Shown piece by piece: positions 42,613 through 52,133 of a stretch of 64,000 nt of DNA. The position numbers and the translations under genes are program-made. The notes under the pieces were generated by a model, which saw only the letters and a program-made list of their open reading frames with translations, was not told the origin of the DNA and did no database searches. Source of the stretch: Pseudobutyrivibrio ruminis (GTDB lineage Bacteria; Bacillota; Clostridia; Lachnospirales; Lachnospiraceae); assembly GCA_015057315.1 (NCBI GenBank), contig SVER01000013.1:1-64000 (forward strand), in the 5' to 3' direction. Positions within the stretch are counted from its first letter, which is position 1; the number at the start of each line of letters is the position of its first letter.

Positions 42613-42777
42613 GCCTTCCCCCTTTTGGGGTTGCTAGGCTCCAGTGGAGCCTGTTTAGCAACGACCGAGCCGGGAGGCGAGACAAGGTGGCTGCGCAGCA
42701 GACGGATGAGGGTAGGATATATTTAGTGCCCTCATCAGTCACCTGCGGTGACAGCTTCCCCCTAAAATGGGGAAGCC
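42613..42777. repeat. Palindromic intergenic repeat, full copy with a nested palindromic insert
   Basis: Same two-armed element as at 2101. The right arm of its first hairpin is interrupted at 42631-42683 by 53 bases: TTGCTA, then the palindrome GGCTCCAGTGGAGCC, TGTT, TAGCAA, and a G/C-rich tail. The right half (GCCCTCATCAGTCACC.../GGTGACAGC) is intact. It begins two bases after the GH3 stop and ends just before the ribosome-binding site of the esterase gene. Confidence 0.88.
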
Positions 42778-42796
42778 TTTTAAGGAGGATAATGTA

Positions 42797-44494
42797 ATGG
42801 AAATAGTAAAAGCACCAACAGATCCAGAAAAGGATAGGCCATATTTTTACATAATAAAGGACAAAGAAATCTTCACAGCAGAAGATGAAAATGGCAAAGG
42901 TGTTTCATACCTTTACCAAAGCGATGGCCGCTTAATCAGCAGCGCATCCTTCACAGGAAATGTAACTGATGAGGCTACACTTAAGCTTATGGAAACAGTG
43001 GAAGGCTTTAGAAAGCTTGTACATTCCGTAGGTGTTTCAATTGAGATGGAAGACAAGGATAAGACAGCAGAATTTGTTTTCCAGATGTATGGAAAGAAGG
43101 ATTTGTACGGCGGCGGAGCTAACCTAAAGGCTACCGTAAATACGAATTCTAAAGAAGAAAGAATCTACATGAGTGATATAGACTGGACAGATGATGACGA
43201 TGTGCCAGGTCAGATTAGAATTCATACAGATGCCCCAGAGGAGAAGGCTTATCTTTCAGTAAGATTCTTCTTAAATGATGGATATACCGCTCCACCTCAG
43301 CTTGAGGAAAAGCCAGTAGATACAAATTCCAAAGAATACAAGGAAATGATTGACCGCTCTTTAGTAAATCTTGGAAACACAAAGCGCATTCTTGATGTAG
43401 TTGAAAAGGCAAAAAGAGGAGAAGATGTAAACATCTGCTATATTGGTGGTTCTATTACACAGGGCGCAGGTGCTACACCAATTAACACAGAATGCTACGC
43501 TTACAAATCATTCTTAGGCTTCAAGAAGCTTATGGGTGACGGCGAAAACATCCACTATCTTAAGGCCGGCGTAGGAGGAACACCTTCAGAGCTTGGTATG
43601 TGCCGCTTCGAAAGAGATGTATTATGCTACGGTAAGGTTATGCCAGACATTCTTGTTGTTGAATTTGCAGTAAATGACGAGGGTGATGAGACAAAGGGCG
43701 ATTGCTACGAAAGCTTAGTAAGACGTGCTCTTAGCCTTCCAAGCAACCCAGCAGTACTTCTTATGTTCTCTGTATTTGCAGACGATTACAACCTACAGGA
43801 TAGATTATCACCTGTTGGATTTAGATATGACCTTGGTATGGCCAGTGTAAAAGATGCTGTAACACCACAGTTTTACGACAGAGATAACCGCATTCTTACA
43901 AAGCATCAGTATTTCTACGATATGTTCCATCCTACAAACTTGGGACACACAATCATGGCAGACTGCTTAATCAACATTATGAAGGAAGCCATCCAAAAGG
44001 GCGCCGATGCATCATACGACCCAAGGCTAGCTGATGAACCAGCCATTGGCAACACCTTCGACAATGTATTCCTTCTCGACAAGAAGGACAACTCTGATGC
44101 AGCTACAATCGATGCTGGCGGCTTCACCGAAACTGACACAGTCCTTCAATCAGTAGAAATGAACATGGACCTTCATCTTACACCAGAGTTCCCATACAAC
44201 TGGATGTACGATGGCGGCAAATCCGACAACAACGTATTTGCCATGGACATAGACTGCAAGGCCCTTGTAGTCATCATGAAGGATTCCGGCGAAGTAGACG
44301 CAGCCACTGCCAAGGCCTACGTAGACGGCAAGTTCATCCGCGACCTTGACCCATACGTAAACCGCTGGTGCCACTGCAACCCACTAATCCTCATCGACGA
44401 AAAAACATCCGCCACCCACCACGTAGAAATCCGCGTGGACAAAGACGACGTCAGAAATAAATTCACTATCCTCGGTTTTGGGGTAGTTAAATAA
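42797..44494 (+). CDS. SGNH/GDSL-family esterase with extra N- and C-terminal domains
   Basis: 565 residues, no signal peptide. An N-terminal beta-rich domain (1-170) precedes an SGNH hydrolase domain (about 205-395): block I IGGSITQGAGA with Ser219, block III EFAVNDEGD and block V DMFHPTNLGH with Asp375 and His378. The C-terminal 170 residues form another beta-rich domain. The setting among xylan enzymes suggests a carbohydrate esterase that removes acetyl groups from imported xylo-oligosaccharides; that is inference. AAGGAGG at 42782-42788 sets the ATG at 42797; the in-frame ATG at 42767 lies inside the repeat. The 3' 400 bases are notably richer in C-ending codons than the rest. Confidence 0.82.
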   Translation: MEIVKAPTDPEKDRPYFYIIKDKEIFTAEDENGKGVSYLYQSDGRLISSASFTGNVTDEATLKLMETVEGFRKLVHSVGVSIEMEDKDKTAEFVFQMYGKKDLYGGGANLKATVNTNSKEERIYMSDIDWTDDDDVPGQIRIHTDAPEEKAYLSVRFFLNDGYTAPPQLEEKPVDTNSKEYKEMIDRSLVNLGNTKRILDVVEKAKRGEDVNICYIGGSITQGAGATPINTECYAYKSFLGFKKLMGDGENIHYLKAGVGGTPSELGMCRFERDVLCYGKVMPDILVVEFAVNDEGDETKGDCYESLVRRALSLPSNPAVLLMFSVFADDYNLQDRLSPVGFRYDLGMASVKDAVTPQFYDRDNRILTKHQYFYDMFHPTNLGHTIMADCLINIMKEAIQKGADASYDPRLADEPAIGNTFDNVFLLDKKDNSDAATIDAGGFTETDTVLQSVEMNMDLHLTPEFPYNWMYDGGKSDNNVFAMDIDCKALVVIMKDSGEVDAATAKAYVDGKFIRDLDPYVNRWCHCNPLILIDEKTSATHHVEIRVDKDDVRNKFTILGFGVVK

Positions 44495-44508
44495 AGGGAG
44501 AGAATATA

Positions 44509-46062
44509 ATGACAACAGCACACAACCCTATTTTGAAGGGATTTTATCCGGACCCTAGTGTATGTAGAGTGGGCGACGATTTTTATATTGTTTGCTCAAG
44601 CTTTGTGTATGCCCCAGGAGTTCCAATTTTTCATAGTAAGGACTTGGCTCACTGGGAGCAGATAGGTCATGTACTTCATAATGAGAGCCAGCTTCCAGTA
44701 AGCGGTGAAATTTCAAGAGGAATTTTCGCTCCTACAATTAGAGAGCACAATGGCACATTTTATATGATTACTACTAATGTGAGCCATGGCGGTAACTTCA
44801 TTGTTACTGCAAAGGACCCAGCGGGCCCATGGTCAGAGCCATATTATCTTGGGGAAGATGCACCTGGTATCGACCCATCACTTTTCTTTGATGATGACGG
44901 AAAATGCTACTATGTAGGAACAAGACCAAATCCAGAGGGCGTTAGATATAACGGTGACTGGGAGATTTGGGTACAGGAATTAGATTTAAATACAATGAAG
45001 CTTACAGGTGAGTCTATGGCTATCTGGAAGGGCGCTGTTAAGGATGTTATTTGGCCAGAAGGTCCACATCTTTATAAGAAGGATGGATATTATTATCTTA
45101 TCCATGCAGAAGGTGGTACAGGCCCAGAGCATGCAATCTCTGTAGCTCGTTCAAAGGAATTATTTAAGTGGTTCGAGGGCTGCCCTAGAAACCCAATCTT
45201 TTCACATAGAAATCTAGGTAAGGATTATCCTATCATCTATGCTGGACATGGTGATTTGGTAGATGATAAGAACGGTAACTACTATATCGTTATGCTTGCA
45301 TCACGTCCTTGCAAAAAGCACTGCAGTATCGGCCGTGAGACATTCCTTGCAAAGGTTGAATGGGAAGATGGATGGCCAGTTATCAATCCTGGTATTGGCA
45401 AGCTTACAGATGATGTTGAGGTTCCATTTGAGGAGCATCCATTCCCACAGGAAAATGACTGGAGTGATACACTTCATTTCTTTACAGAGAAGCTTGATGA
45501 TAGATTAGTAGGTATTGAAAAGCGAAATGAGGAGATTTATTCTCTTACAGAGCGACCAGGCTTTATGAGACTTCACACTAGAAAAGAGCGTATAGAAGAT
45601 ACATGCTATCCTTCATATTTAGGATTACGTCAGAAGGATTATGCATTTAAGGTTAGCACCAGAGTTGAATTCAATCCTGTTAATGAAAATGAGTGCGGTG
45701 GTTTAGTATTATTCCAAAACCATGCAAATCATTTAGTTGTAGAAATTGTTAAGCGAAATGGAGCACTTGAACTTCAGGTTAGAACTGTAATCAAGGGAGA
45801 GGAAGAGGTTATTGCTTCAACATTATTACACAATCCAACAGCAGAAATTGAAATAAAAGCAAAAAATCAGTCAGCTAGTGTATGGCTAATCCGCGGCAAT
45901 AATTATATACTAGTAAAGGACGATGTGGATTTGATTCCATATACAACTGAAGAGGCCGGCGGATTTGTTGGCTGTACAGTGGGAATGTACACTTCATCTA
46001 ACGGCGAAGAGAGCAACAACAATTGCGACTTCTCTTGGCTTAGTGTTACAGAATTAGAGTAA
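44509..46062 (+). CDS. Glycoside hydrolase family 43, beta-xylosidase/alpha-L-arabinofuranosidase type
   Basis: 517 residues. The five-bladed propeller covers about 1-310: general base Asp15 in GFYPDPSVCRVGDDFY, the pKa-modulating Asp122 in PGIDPSLFFDDDGK and the acid Glu184 in IWPEGPHLYKKDG. A C-terminal beta-sandwich (about 330-515) as in family 43 xylosidases with the DUF1349-like domain completes the active site. It lacks a signal peptide and should cleave xylose or arabinose from imported oligomers. GGGAGAG at 44496-44502 precedes the ATG, 14 bases after the esterase gene. Confidence 0.92.
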   Translation: MTTAHNPILKGFYPDPSVCRVGDDFYIVCSSFVYAPGVPIFHSKDLAHWEQIGHVLHNESQLPVSGEISRGIFAPTIREHNGTFYMITTNVSHGGNFIVTAKDPAGPWSEPYYLGEDAPGIDPSLFFDDDGKCYYVGTRPNPEGVRYNGDWEIWVQELDLNTMKLTGESMAIWKGAVKDVIWPEGPHLYKKDGYYYLIHAEGGTGPEHAISVARSKELFKWFEGCPRNPIFSHRNLGKDYPIIYAGHGDLVDDKNGNYYIVMLASRPCKKHCSIGRETFLAKVEWEDGWPVINPGIGKLTDDVEVPFEEHPFPQENDWSDTLHFFTEKLDDRLVGIEKRNEEIYSLTERPGFMRLHTRKERIEDTCYPSYLGLRQKDYAFKVSTRVEFNPVNENECGGLVLFQNHANHLVVEIVKRNGALELQVRTVIKGEEEVIASTLLHNPTAEIEIKAKNQSASVWLIRGNNYILVKDDVDLIPYTTEEAGGFVGCTVGMYTSSNGEESNNNCDFSWLSVTELE

Positions 46063-46075
46063 AGGTATTGGGGAA

Positions 46076-47683
46076 ATGTTTAAGCTTTTTTCTAAAATTA
46101 AAGGAAGATTCAATCCAACAGAAAGTAGAAGAAGACTTGTAGTTTTATATATTATTTTTGTTGTGATTCCAATTATCCTTTCGGATAGTTTGATTTTGAC
46201 ATCTATTTATAATACCGAGCAAACTGTTCGCAGACATCATTTAGAAAACGAAGCTAATGCTATTCACTATACTTTTTTTAATCAGGTTGACCAGGCTGCT
46301 AAACTGGGTAGTGCCATTTATAGCAGCCTGTATGTCGATCGGTTTATACATTACGATTACGAATCAGGGTTAGATTATTACAATTCATATAGACAATTCT
46401 TTGATGATACTCTGTTGCATTTGGTCACAAGCCAGTCAGGAATGAATTTTAAGATTTATACCGATAATGACACAATAATAAATGGTGCAGAGTTTCAAAA
46501 TATCGATAAGGCTAAGGGAACAGATTGGTATAACTACGTAATGAATTCAGGCTTAAAAAAAGGCTTGTATTTTGATACAAAAATAGGACCCAATAAATCT
46601 ATTTTAAGAACTATATATTTATTCCAGAGATTAAATTACTATGAATATGATTCACCGAATGTTATGCTAATAGAGATTGATTACGCTCAGTTCGTGGAGG
46701 AGCTTGAGAATCTAAACTATGAGTTTAAGGCGTACATTTGCGATGATGACTATATACTTATGTCTAATGGCAAATACAGTAATGTTGCTAAAGATTACAC
46801 ATCCGTAGATAATCTTCATGATATATCTTACACTCAGAATTTTGAGGCTTACGGTAAGGAGCTTCAACTAAAGATTGTGGGGGCGCCAACCAGCTTCTGG
46901 TACATATTAAAAAATAGGTGGTATCAGTTGTGCTTTATGATTCTTATTAACATTGCCTTGCCACTGTTTGTAAGTGATTTGATGCATACAACTTACAAGA
47001 ATAAATTAAAGGAGCAGGAAACTGTTGTTGCCAGAAAAAATGCAGAGCTTCTGGCACTACACAGTCAGATTAATCCACATTTCCTATTCAATTCATTGGA
47101 GAGCATAAGAATGCATTCTTTGCTTAAGCAGGAAAATGAAACGGCGAAAATGGTAGAGCATCTTGCGAAGCTTCAGCGCCAGTACACTGAGTGGCAGCAG
47201 GATAATATTTATATTGAGACAGAATTAGATTTCGTAAAGGCATATTTAAATCTGCAAAAATATCGATTTGGTGATAGACTATCATTTGAGATAGATGTGG
47301 AAGATGATTGTAGAAAATTGTTGATACCAAAGCTCACCCTGGTAACTTTTGTGGAAAATGCAGTAGTCCATGGAATAGAAAGTAAGACGACACCGGGCTG
47401 GATTTTTGTTAGAATATCAAAGAACGAATCTAAAGTCACAATTGAAATAGAGGATACTGGAACAGGTATCCCAGAAGAGGAGGCAGAAGAATTATTAAGT
47501 AAAATGCGCAGTGCTAATATCGATATGCTAAAGGAAAAGGGCAGAGTTGGTATTGTTAACGCATGTCTAAGATTAAAAATGATTACAGATAATAATGTAA
47601 CATTTGATCTAGATTCAGAATTGGGTACAGGTACTTTGGTACAAATCTGTATTCCGGTAGATAAATTAGAAGGTGTGAATTAA
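46076..47683 (+). CDS. YesM-type sensor histidine kinase
   Basis: 535 residues. Two membrane segments (about 22-45 and 278-300) enclose an extracytoplasmic sensor of about 230 residues. The cytoplasmic part has the His_kinase motif NPHFLFNSLES with phospho-acceptor His335 and a HATPase domain (VTFVENAVVHGIE, IEDTGTGIPEEE, GRVGIVN). This is the family that pairs with YesN-type AraC regulators to sense oligosaccharides, often through the binding protein of the importer. GGGG precedes the ATG. Its stop overlaps the regulator start by one base. Expected signal: xylo-oligosaccharides. Confidence 0.93.
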   Translation: MFKLFSKIKGRFNPTESRRRLVVLYIIFVVIPIILSDSLILTSIYNTEQTVRRHHLENEANAIHYTFFNQVDQAAKLGSAIYSSLYVDRFIHYDYESGLDYYNSYRQFFDDTLLHLVTSQSGMNFKIYTDNDTIINGAEFQNIDKAKGTDWYNYVMNSGLKKGLYFDTKIGPNKSILRTIYLFQRLNYYEYDSPNVMLIEIDYAQFVEELENLNYEFKAYICDDDYILMSNGKYSNVAKDYTSVDNLHDISYTQNFEAYGKELQLKIVGAPTSFWYILKNRWYQLCFMILINIALPLFVSDLMHTTYKNKLKEQETVVARKNAELLALHSQINPHFLFNSLESIRMHSLLKQENETAKMVEHLAKLQRQYTEWQQDNIYIETELDFVKAYLNLQKYRFGDRLSFEIDVEDDCRKLLIPKLTLVTFVENAVVHGIESKTTPGWIFVRISKNESKVTIEIEDTGTGIPEEEAEELLSKMRSANIDMLKEKGRVGIVNACLRLKMITDNNVTFDLDSELGTGTLVQICIPVDKLEGVN

Positions 47684-49269
47684 TGTTAAAAGTATTACTA
47701 GTTGATGATGAGCCATTTATTTTACAGGGGTTAAAGCTTTTGCTTGATTGGGAGGCAGAAGGATATGAAATCCATACTGCTACCAATGGAAAGGAAGCTT
47801 TAGATTTTATTAATTACAATCCGGTGGATTTGGTTATTGCTGATATTAGAATGCCAGTGATGACAGGGCTGGATCTCTTAAAAGAGCTTAGAGAAACAAA
47901 GCATAGCGATGTTTATTTTGTAATCCTCAGCGGTTTTGCAGAATTTAATTATGCACAGGAAGCCCTTAGATATAATTGTACAGATTATATTTTAAAGCCG
48001 GTAGAAAAGGATCAGTTATTAAGTATTCTTAGAAAAGTATTCGAACTTAATACAGAAAAGGAATCCAGGGATAAGGACAGAGCTAAAAAAGAAAGAGCTT
48101 ATCTTGATAGAAATTTAATGGCTCTTTTGAGCGGCAAGTTTGATAAGGGCAACATAGAATATCTTTCAGATAAAATCAATATTGATGAAGAAATGTGCTA
48201 CTTGGAGGTGCAGCTTGATGAGGAAACATTATCTGAGGACTATTCCGATGATGAAAAGAAGGAACAGCTAAAGAAACTATATGCAGCAGCTACAGAGTTC
48301 CTAAAAAGCGATGCTGATTTGTGCGTCATGGATGTGTCAGATAGTGAAAAAGTATATGACTTGGGATTTATCTATACAGAGTCGATGGGACATCGCATGC
48401 AGATGACCATGAAGGAATATATAGAAGATTTTCTAGATTACATTATCGTAAATACGAATTTATCTGCAACAGTGCTTGTGGGTAAAACTGTGTCCGGAAT
48501 TAAGAATATATCTAAATCCTATGGAACAGCCAATATGCTTCGTTCCCTTCAGGGCTTCAGAGAAAAGAAAAAGCTCTACTATTACGAAGAGGAATACAAG
48601 GTGACTGATTCAGGAATCCTTATTTGTAAAAAGCAATTAGATGATCTTATCGATGCAATAGAAAAGGGTGAGCATGTGGAAATCCGAGAGAAGGTAGATG
48701 CCTTCTACAGTGAAATGAAAAATACTGGTGTTACAGAATCCACCATGAATCTTAACATTAACTACCTGCTGTTCCAGCTGATACATCTTGCTAGTGAGCT
48801 TGATAGCGAGGTTAACCAGGAGGAAATCCTTCGTATGATATCTGAAAGCACATCAGAAGAAGGAATCCGCCGAGGCGGAAAAACTCACCTTTGTCGTATG
48901 GCATACGCTTATGGGGAGTACTTGGCACAGCTTCGTAAAAATGTATCCAAGGGTGTCTTAGGTGATATAGAAGAGGAGATTAAGAAAAACTTTGCAAGCA
49001 ATCTTACCCTTAAAGATTTGGCAGAAAAATATTTTATTAATTCTGCATACTTAGGACAGCTATTTCGCAAGAAGTATGGTTGCTCATTCAAGGACTATCT
49101 TAATGAGAAGCGCATTGAGGAAGCATCACGTTTACTTCGTAAAAGCGATATGAAAATATATGAGGTGGCAGAGGCTGTAGGCTACAAGGATGTGGACTAT
49201 TTCGTCAACAAGTTTATTGAAGCCAATGGCTGTACGCCAACTAAATATAAGAAAAACATGGGGGTCTAG
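47683..49269 (+). CDS. YesN-type AraC-family response regulator
   Basis: 528 residues. Receiver domain (1-120) with phosphorylation site Asp54 in VIADIRMPVMTG and the acidic pair of LLVDDEP. A middle helical region of about 280 residues is followed by a double helix-turn-helix of the AraC kind (about 425-525: LTLKDLAEKYFINSAYLGQLFRKKYG and IYEVAEAVGYKDVDYFVNKF). It is the partner of the kinase just upstream (one-base overlap) and the likely activator of the SBP-permease-GH8 operon that follows and of the DUF624-GH3 operon. A terminator comes directly after it. Confidence 0.93.
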   Translation: MLKVLLVDDEPFILQGLKLLLDWEAEGYEIHTATNGKEALDFINYNPVDLVIADIRMPVMTGLDLLKELRETKHSDVYFVILSGFAEFNYAQEALRYNCTDYILKPVEKDQLLSILRKVFELNTEKESRDKDRAKKERAYLDRNLMALLSGKFDKGNIEYLSDKINIDEEMCYLEVQLDEETLSEDYSDDEKKEQLKKLYAAATEFLKSDADLCVMDVSDSEKVYDLGFIYTESMGHRMQMTMKEYIEDFLDYIIVNTNLSATVLVGKTVSGIKNISKSYGTANMLRSLQGFREKKKLYYYEEEYKVTDSGILICKKQLDDLIDAIEKGEHVEIREKVDAFYSEMKNTGVTESTMNLNINYLLFQLIHLASELDSEVNQEEILRMISESTSEEGIRRGGKTHLCRMAYAYGEYLAQLRKNVSKGVLGDIEEEIKKNFASNLTLKDLAEKYFINSAYLGQLFRKKYGCSFKDYLNEKRIEEASRLLRKSDMKIYEVAEAVGYKDVDYFVNKFIEANGCTPTKYKKNMGV

Positions 49270-49293
49270 CCGAATGGCTAGACCTTTAATTTT
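49263..49293 (+). terminator. Terminator after the response regulator
   Basis: 9-bp stem GGTCTAGCC/GGCTAGACC with a four-base loop GAAT overlapping the stop codon, then TTTAATTTTT. Confidence 0.75.
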
Positions 49294-49352
49294 TACCCGG
49301 GGAAAAGTTTAAATTTTCTCCCCCTTTAATCTATACTTTTTTGGGTGTTTAG

Positions 49353-49381
49353 TTCACAAATTTGTCATACAATACCATTAT
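49353..49381 (+). promoter_or_regulatory. Promoter of the binding protein-permease-GH8 operon
   Basis: TTCACA (49353-49358), 17-base spacer, CATTAT (49376-49381). The palindrome ACAAATTTGT (49356-49365) overlaps the -35. The weak match to consensus fits activation by the AraC-type regulator encoded upstream. Confidence 0.45.
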
Positions 49382-49429
49382 CAAAGAGGACACAAAGTCC
49401 TGTGATAATAAAAGGAGGGTTTATAATTT

Positions 49430-51103
49430 ATGAAGAAGAAAATGGTAAGTGCCTTACTTCTTACTTCAATGCTTGCTGGCATGTTCTCAGGCTGTGGAAA
49501 AGCAGAAGCTGGCGGCGGAGCAGTTAATGAGGATGGTATCAAAGAATTTACAGCATTCTTTGCAGTACCTGGTTCAGAAATCAACGATGACAATGAGATT
49601 CAGCAAATCATCGCTGAGAAGACTGGATGTAAGGTAAAGGAGACATGGTTAACAGGTCAGACAGCTGAAGAGGCAGTTGGTACTCTTATCGCTGGTGGCG
49701 AGTATCCAGACTTTATTGAAGGCGGTAATGGTTCAAAGCAGTTATATGAAGCAGGTGCTCTTGTAGCTCTTGATGATTATATTGATAAGTATCCAAATAT
49801 CAAGGAATACTTTACAGAGCAGGAATGGGATCAGCTTCGTCAGAGCGACGGACATATTTACTGGATTCCACAGTTCTCTAACATCTATGGTCAGGAACGT
49901 GCTTGTACACACAATGACGAAGCATTCTGGATTCAGGCAAGAGTTCTTGAGTGGGCTGGATATCCAAAGGTAGAGACAATGGATGAGTACTTCGATCTTA
50001 TTGAGAAGTATAACGAAGCTAACCCAACAATGGCAGATGGTACAACAGCAAATATTCCTTACACAATTCTTTGTGATGATTGGAGATATTTCTGCTTAGA
50101 GAATGCACCAGAATTCCTTGATGGTTATCCAAACGATGGATCAGTTATCGTAGATCCAGAAAACCTTAAGGTTATCGATTACAATACAACAGATACAGCT
50201 GTTAAATATTTCAAGAAGCTTAACGAAGAATACAAGAAGGGTATCGTAGACCCAGAGTCATTCACACAGACATATGATGAGTACATTGCTAAGATTTCTT
50301 CTGGTCGTGTACTTGGTATGATTGATCAGTGGTGGGATTTCGCTTACACAGGTGAGGATGCAATCAAGTCAGCAGGTCTTGATGAGCAGGGTTGCCAGTA
50401 TGTTCCACTTCCAATCACAATTGAGAAGGGCATGAAGAATCAGTGGCACAACTCAGGCGGAGTTCTTAATGTATCTTCAGGTCTTGCAATCACAACATCA
50501 TGTAAGGATGTTGAGGGAGCACTTCAGTTTGTTAACGACCTTCTTGATCAGGATATCCATGATTTAAGATTCTGGGGCGTTGAAGGTGAAGATTATTTGG
50601 TAGGTGATGACGGATTATACTACAGAACACCTGAGATGAGAAAGCAGGCAGCTGATACAGCTTACAAGGCTGCTCATACATGTTCATACTCATACTTCCC
50701 ACAGTATTCAGGAACAAGCCGTGATGGAAAGAATGCTATGAAGTCTGATGGACAGGAGCAGGAATTCTTCGATGGTCTTTCAGAGCCAATCAAGAAGTGC
50801 TTTGAGGCTTATGGCGCTAAGACATACGTAGAGATGCTTGGTACATCTGAGAAGCCAGGTGCTTGGTATCCAATGTACACATACTCAAACACATTAACAA
50901 CTGACACACCAGGTGGTACAGCTTGGACAAAGATGGGTGAGATTAAGCACCAGTATCTTCCAAAGGTTGTTATGGCTGATGACTTTGAGAAGGGCTGGGA
51001 TGAGTACATGAAGGCTTACAAAGAGTGCAAGCCTGAGGACTTTATTTCTGAGATGCAGACAGAGCTTGATAGAAGAATGGAAGAAGCAGCTAAGTACGAA
51101 TAA
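49430..51103 (+). CDS. Extracellular solute-binding lipoprotein of the xylan locus importer
   Basis: 557 residues. Lipoprotein signal MKKKMVSALLLTSMLAGMFSG with the lipobox Cys22, then a glycine-rich linker and a two-lobed binding protein of the same broad family as the one at 32524. Aromatic-rich stretches (QWWDFAYTG, WRYFCLENAPEF) would line the sugar site. The neighbours (YesM/YesN upstream, permeases and GH8 downstream) indicate xylo-oligosaccharides. AAAGGAGG at 49410-49417 is 12 bases before the ATG. It is followed by a hairpin that lies before the permease genes and may keep this part of the RNA more abundant. Confidence 0.9.
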   Translation: MKKKMVSALLLTSMLAGMFSGCGKAEAGGGAVNEDGIKEFTAFFAVPGSEINDDNEIQQIIAEKTGCKVKETWLTGQTAEEAVGTLIAGGEYPDFIEGGNGSKQLYEAGALVALDDYIDKYPNIKEYFTEQEWDQLRQSDGHIYWIPQFSNIYGQERACTHNDEAFWIQARVLEWAGYPKVETMDEYFDLIEKYNEANPTMADGTTANIPYTILCDDWRYFCLENAPEFLDGYPNDGSVIVDPENLKVIDYNTTDTAVKYFKKLNEEYKKGIVDPESFTQTYDEYIAKISSGRVLGMIDQWWDFAYTGEDAIKSAGLDEQGCQYVPLPITIEKGMKNQWHNSGGVLNVSSGLAITTSCKDVEGALQFVNDLLDQDIHDLRFWGVEGEDYLVGDDGLYYRTPEMRKQAADTAYKAAHTCSYSYFPQYSGTSRDGKNAMKSDGQEQEFFDGLSEPIKKCFEAYGAKTYVEMLGTSEKPGAWYPMYTYSNTLTTDTPGGTAWTKMGEIKHQYLPKVVMADDFEKGWDEYMKAYKECKPEDFISEMQTELDRRMEEAAKYE

Positions 51104-51120
51104 ATATTAATTAACAATTA

Positions 51121-51176
51121 GGTAGAAAAGTACCCAATGGCGGGCATAAACTACTATGCTCGCCATTTCTCTACCT
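51121..51176 (+). terminator. Hairpin between binding protein and permeases (partial terminator or RNA stabiliser)
   Basis: 13-bp stem AATGGCGGGCATA/TATGCTCGCCATT (one G-U pair) inside an outer GGTAGA/TCTACC pairing. There is no long T-run. Such hairpins commonly let the binding protein be made in excess over its permeases. Confidence 0.6.
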
Positions 51177-51203
51177 ACTTTTAGACATACTTGGGAGGGA
51201 ATC

Positions 51204-52121
51204 ATGAAGACGAAGGCTATCAATATGGTGGATTTAAAGCGCCAGAGAGTTTTGATATTCTGGGCAGCAGCAATTACCATCTACGGAATTATTTTTAACT
51301 ATTTACCATTAGCTGGATGGCTTATGGCTTTCCAGAACTACAAACCAGTAACTGGTTTATTACATTCACAGTTTGTTGGAATGGCAAAATTTAAATTACT
51401 TTTTTCTGATGTATCATTTTTAAGAGTTATCAGAAACACACTTGCAATGGGTGTTATCAACCTTGCAGTTACATTCTTTATGGCTATTTTATTCGCAATT
51501 CTTTTAAATGAAATGGCATCAAAGGGTGGAAAGAAAGTGGTTCAGACAATTTCATACTTACCACATTTCCTTTCATGGATTATCGTTACAGGAATCTTGC
51601 ATGATGCACTTTCTGGAACAGGTATTATTAACACATTACTTTTACATTTTGGAGCTGTAACACAGCCAATTAACTTTTTTGCACACGAAAAATATTTCTG
51701 GCCAATTGTTGCTTTCGCAAATGTTTGGAAGGAAACAGGTTGGAATGCAATTATATATTTAGCAGCTATCACATCTATCGACCCTTCACTTTATGAAGCA
51801 GCAGCTATCGATGGTGCAGGCAGATGGGCAAAGATTAAGCATGTAACACTTCCTGGTATTAAGCCAACAATCATGATTCTTCTTCTTATGAACGTTGGTA
51901 ATGTACTTAACGCAGGTTTCGAAATTCAGTACTTACTTGGAAATGGTCTAGTACAGAACGTATCACAGACAATTGATATCTACGTACTTAAATGGGGTAT
52001 CAGCCAAGGCGATTATTCAATCGGTACTGCAGCAGGTATCTTCAAGAGTGTTGTCGCAATTGTTCTTATTGTTATATGTAATCATCTTGCTAAGAAGCAT
52101 GGTGAAGAAAGATTATTCTAA
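51204..52121 (+). CDS. Carbohydrate ABC importer permease, LplB type
   Basis: A 305-residue membrane permease with six helices. The EAA loop reads EAAAIDGAGRWAKIKHVTLPGIKP. It is paired with the permease that follows and the lipoprotein ahead. The ATG at 51204 is preceded by GGGAGGG; the upstream in-frame TTG/ATG region overlaps the hairpin and is not used. It resembles the permease at 30503 closely (shared segments such as QTISYLPHFLSWIIV and WNAIIYLAAI), so the two importers are paralogues. Confidence 0.9.
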   Translation: MKTKAINMVDLKRQRVLIFWAAAITIYGIIFNYLPLAGWLMAFQNYKPVTGLLHSQFVGMAKFKLLFSDVSFLRVIRNTLAMGVINLAVTFFMAILFAILLNEMASKGGKKVVQTISYLPHFLSWIIVTGILHDALSGTGIINTLLLHFGAVTQPINFFAHEKYFWPIVAFANVWKETGWNAIIYLAAITSIDPSLYEAAAIDGAGRWAKIKHVTLPGIKPTIMILLLMNVGNVLNAGFEIQYLLGNGLVQNVSQTIDIYVLKWGISQGDYSIGTAAGIFKSVVAIVLIVICNHLAKKHGEERLF

Positions 52122-52133
52122 GGAGGCATCAAA

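Noticed and set aside
42767-42796. Start of the SGNH esterase inside the intergenic repeat
   Set aside because: The repeat supplies the codons; AAGGAGG at 42782 clearly marks 42797.
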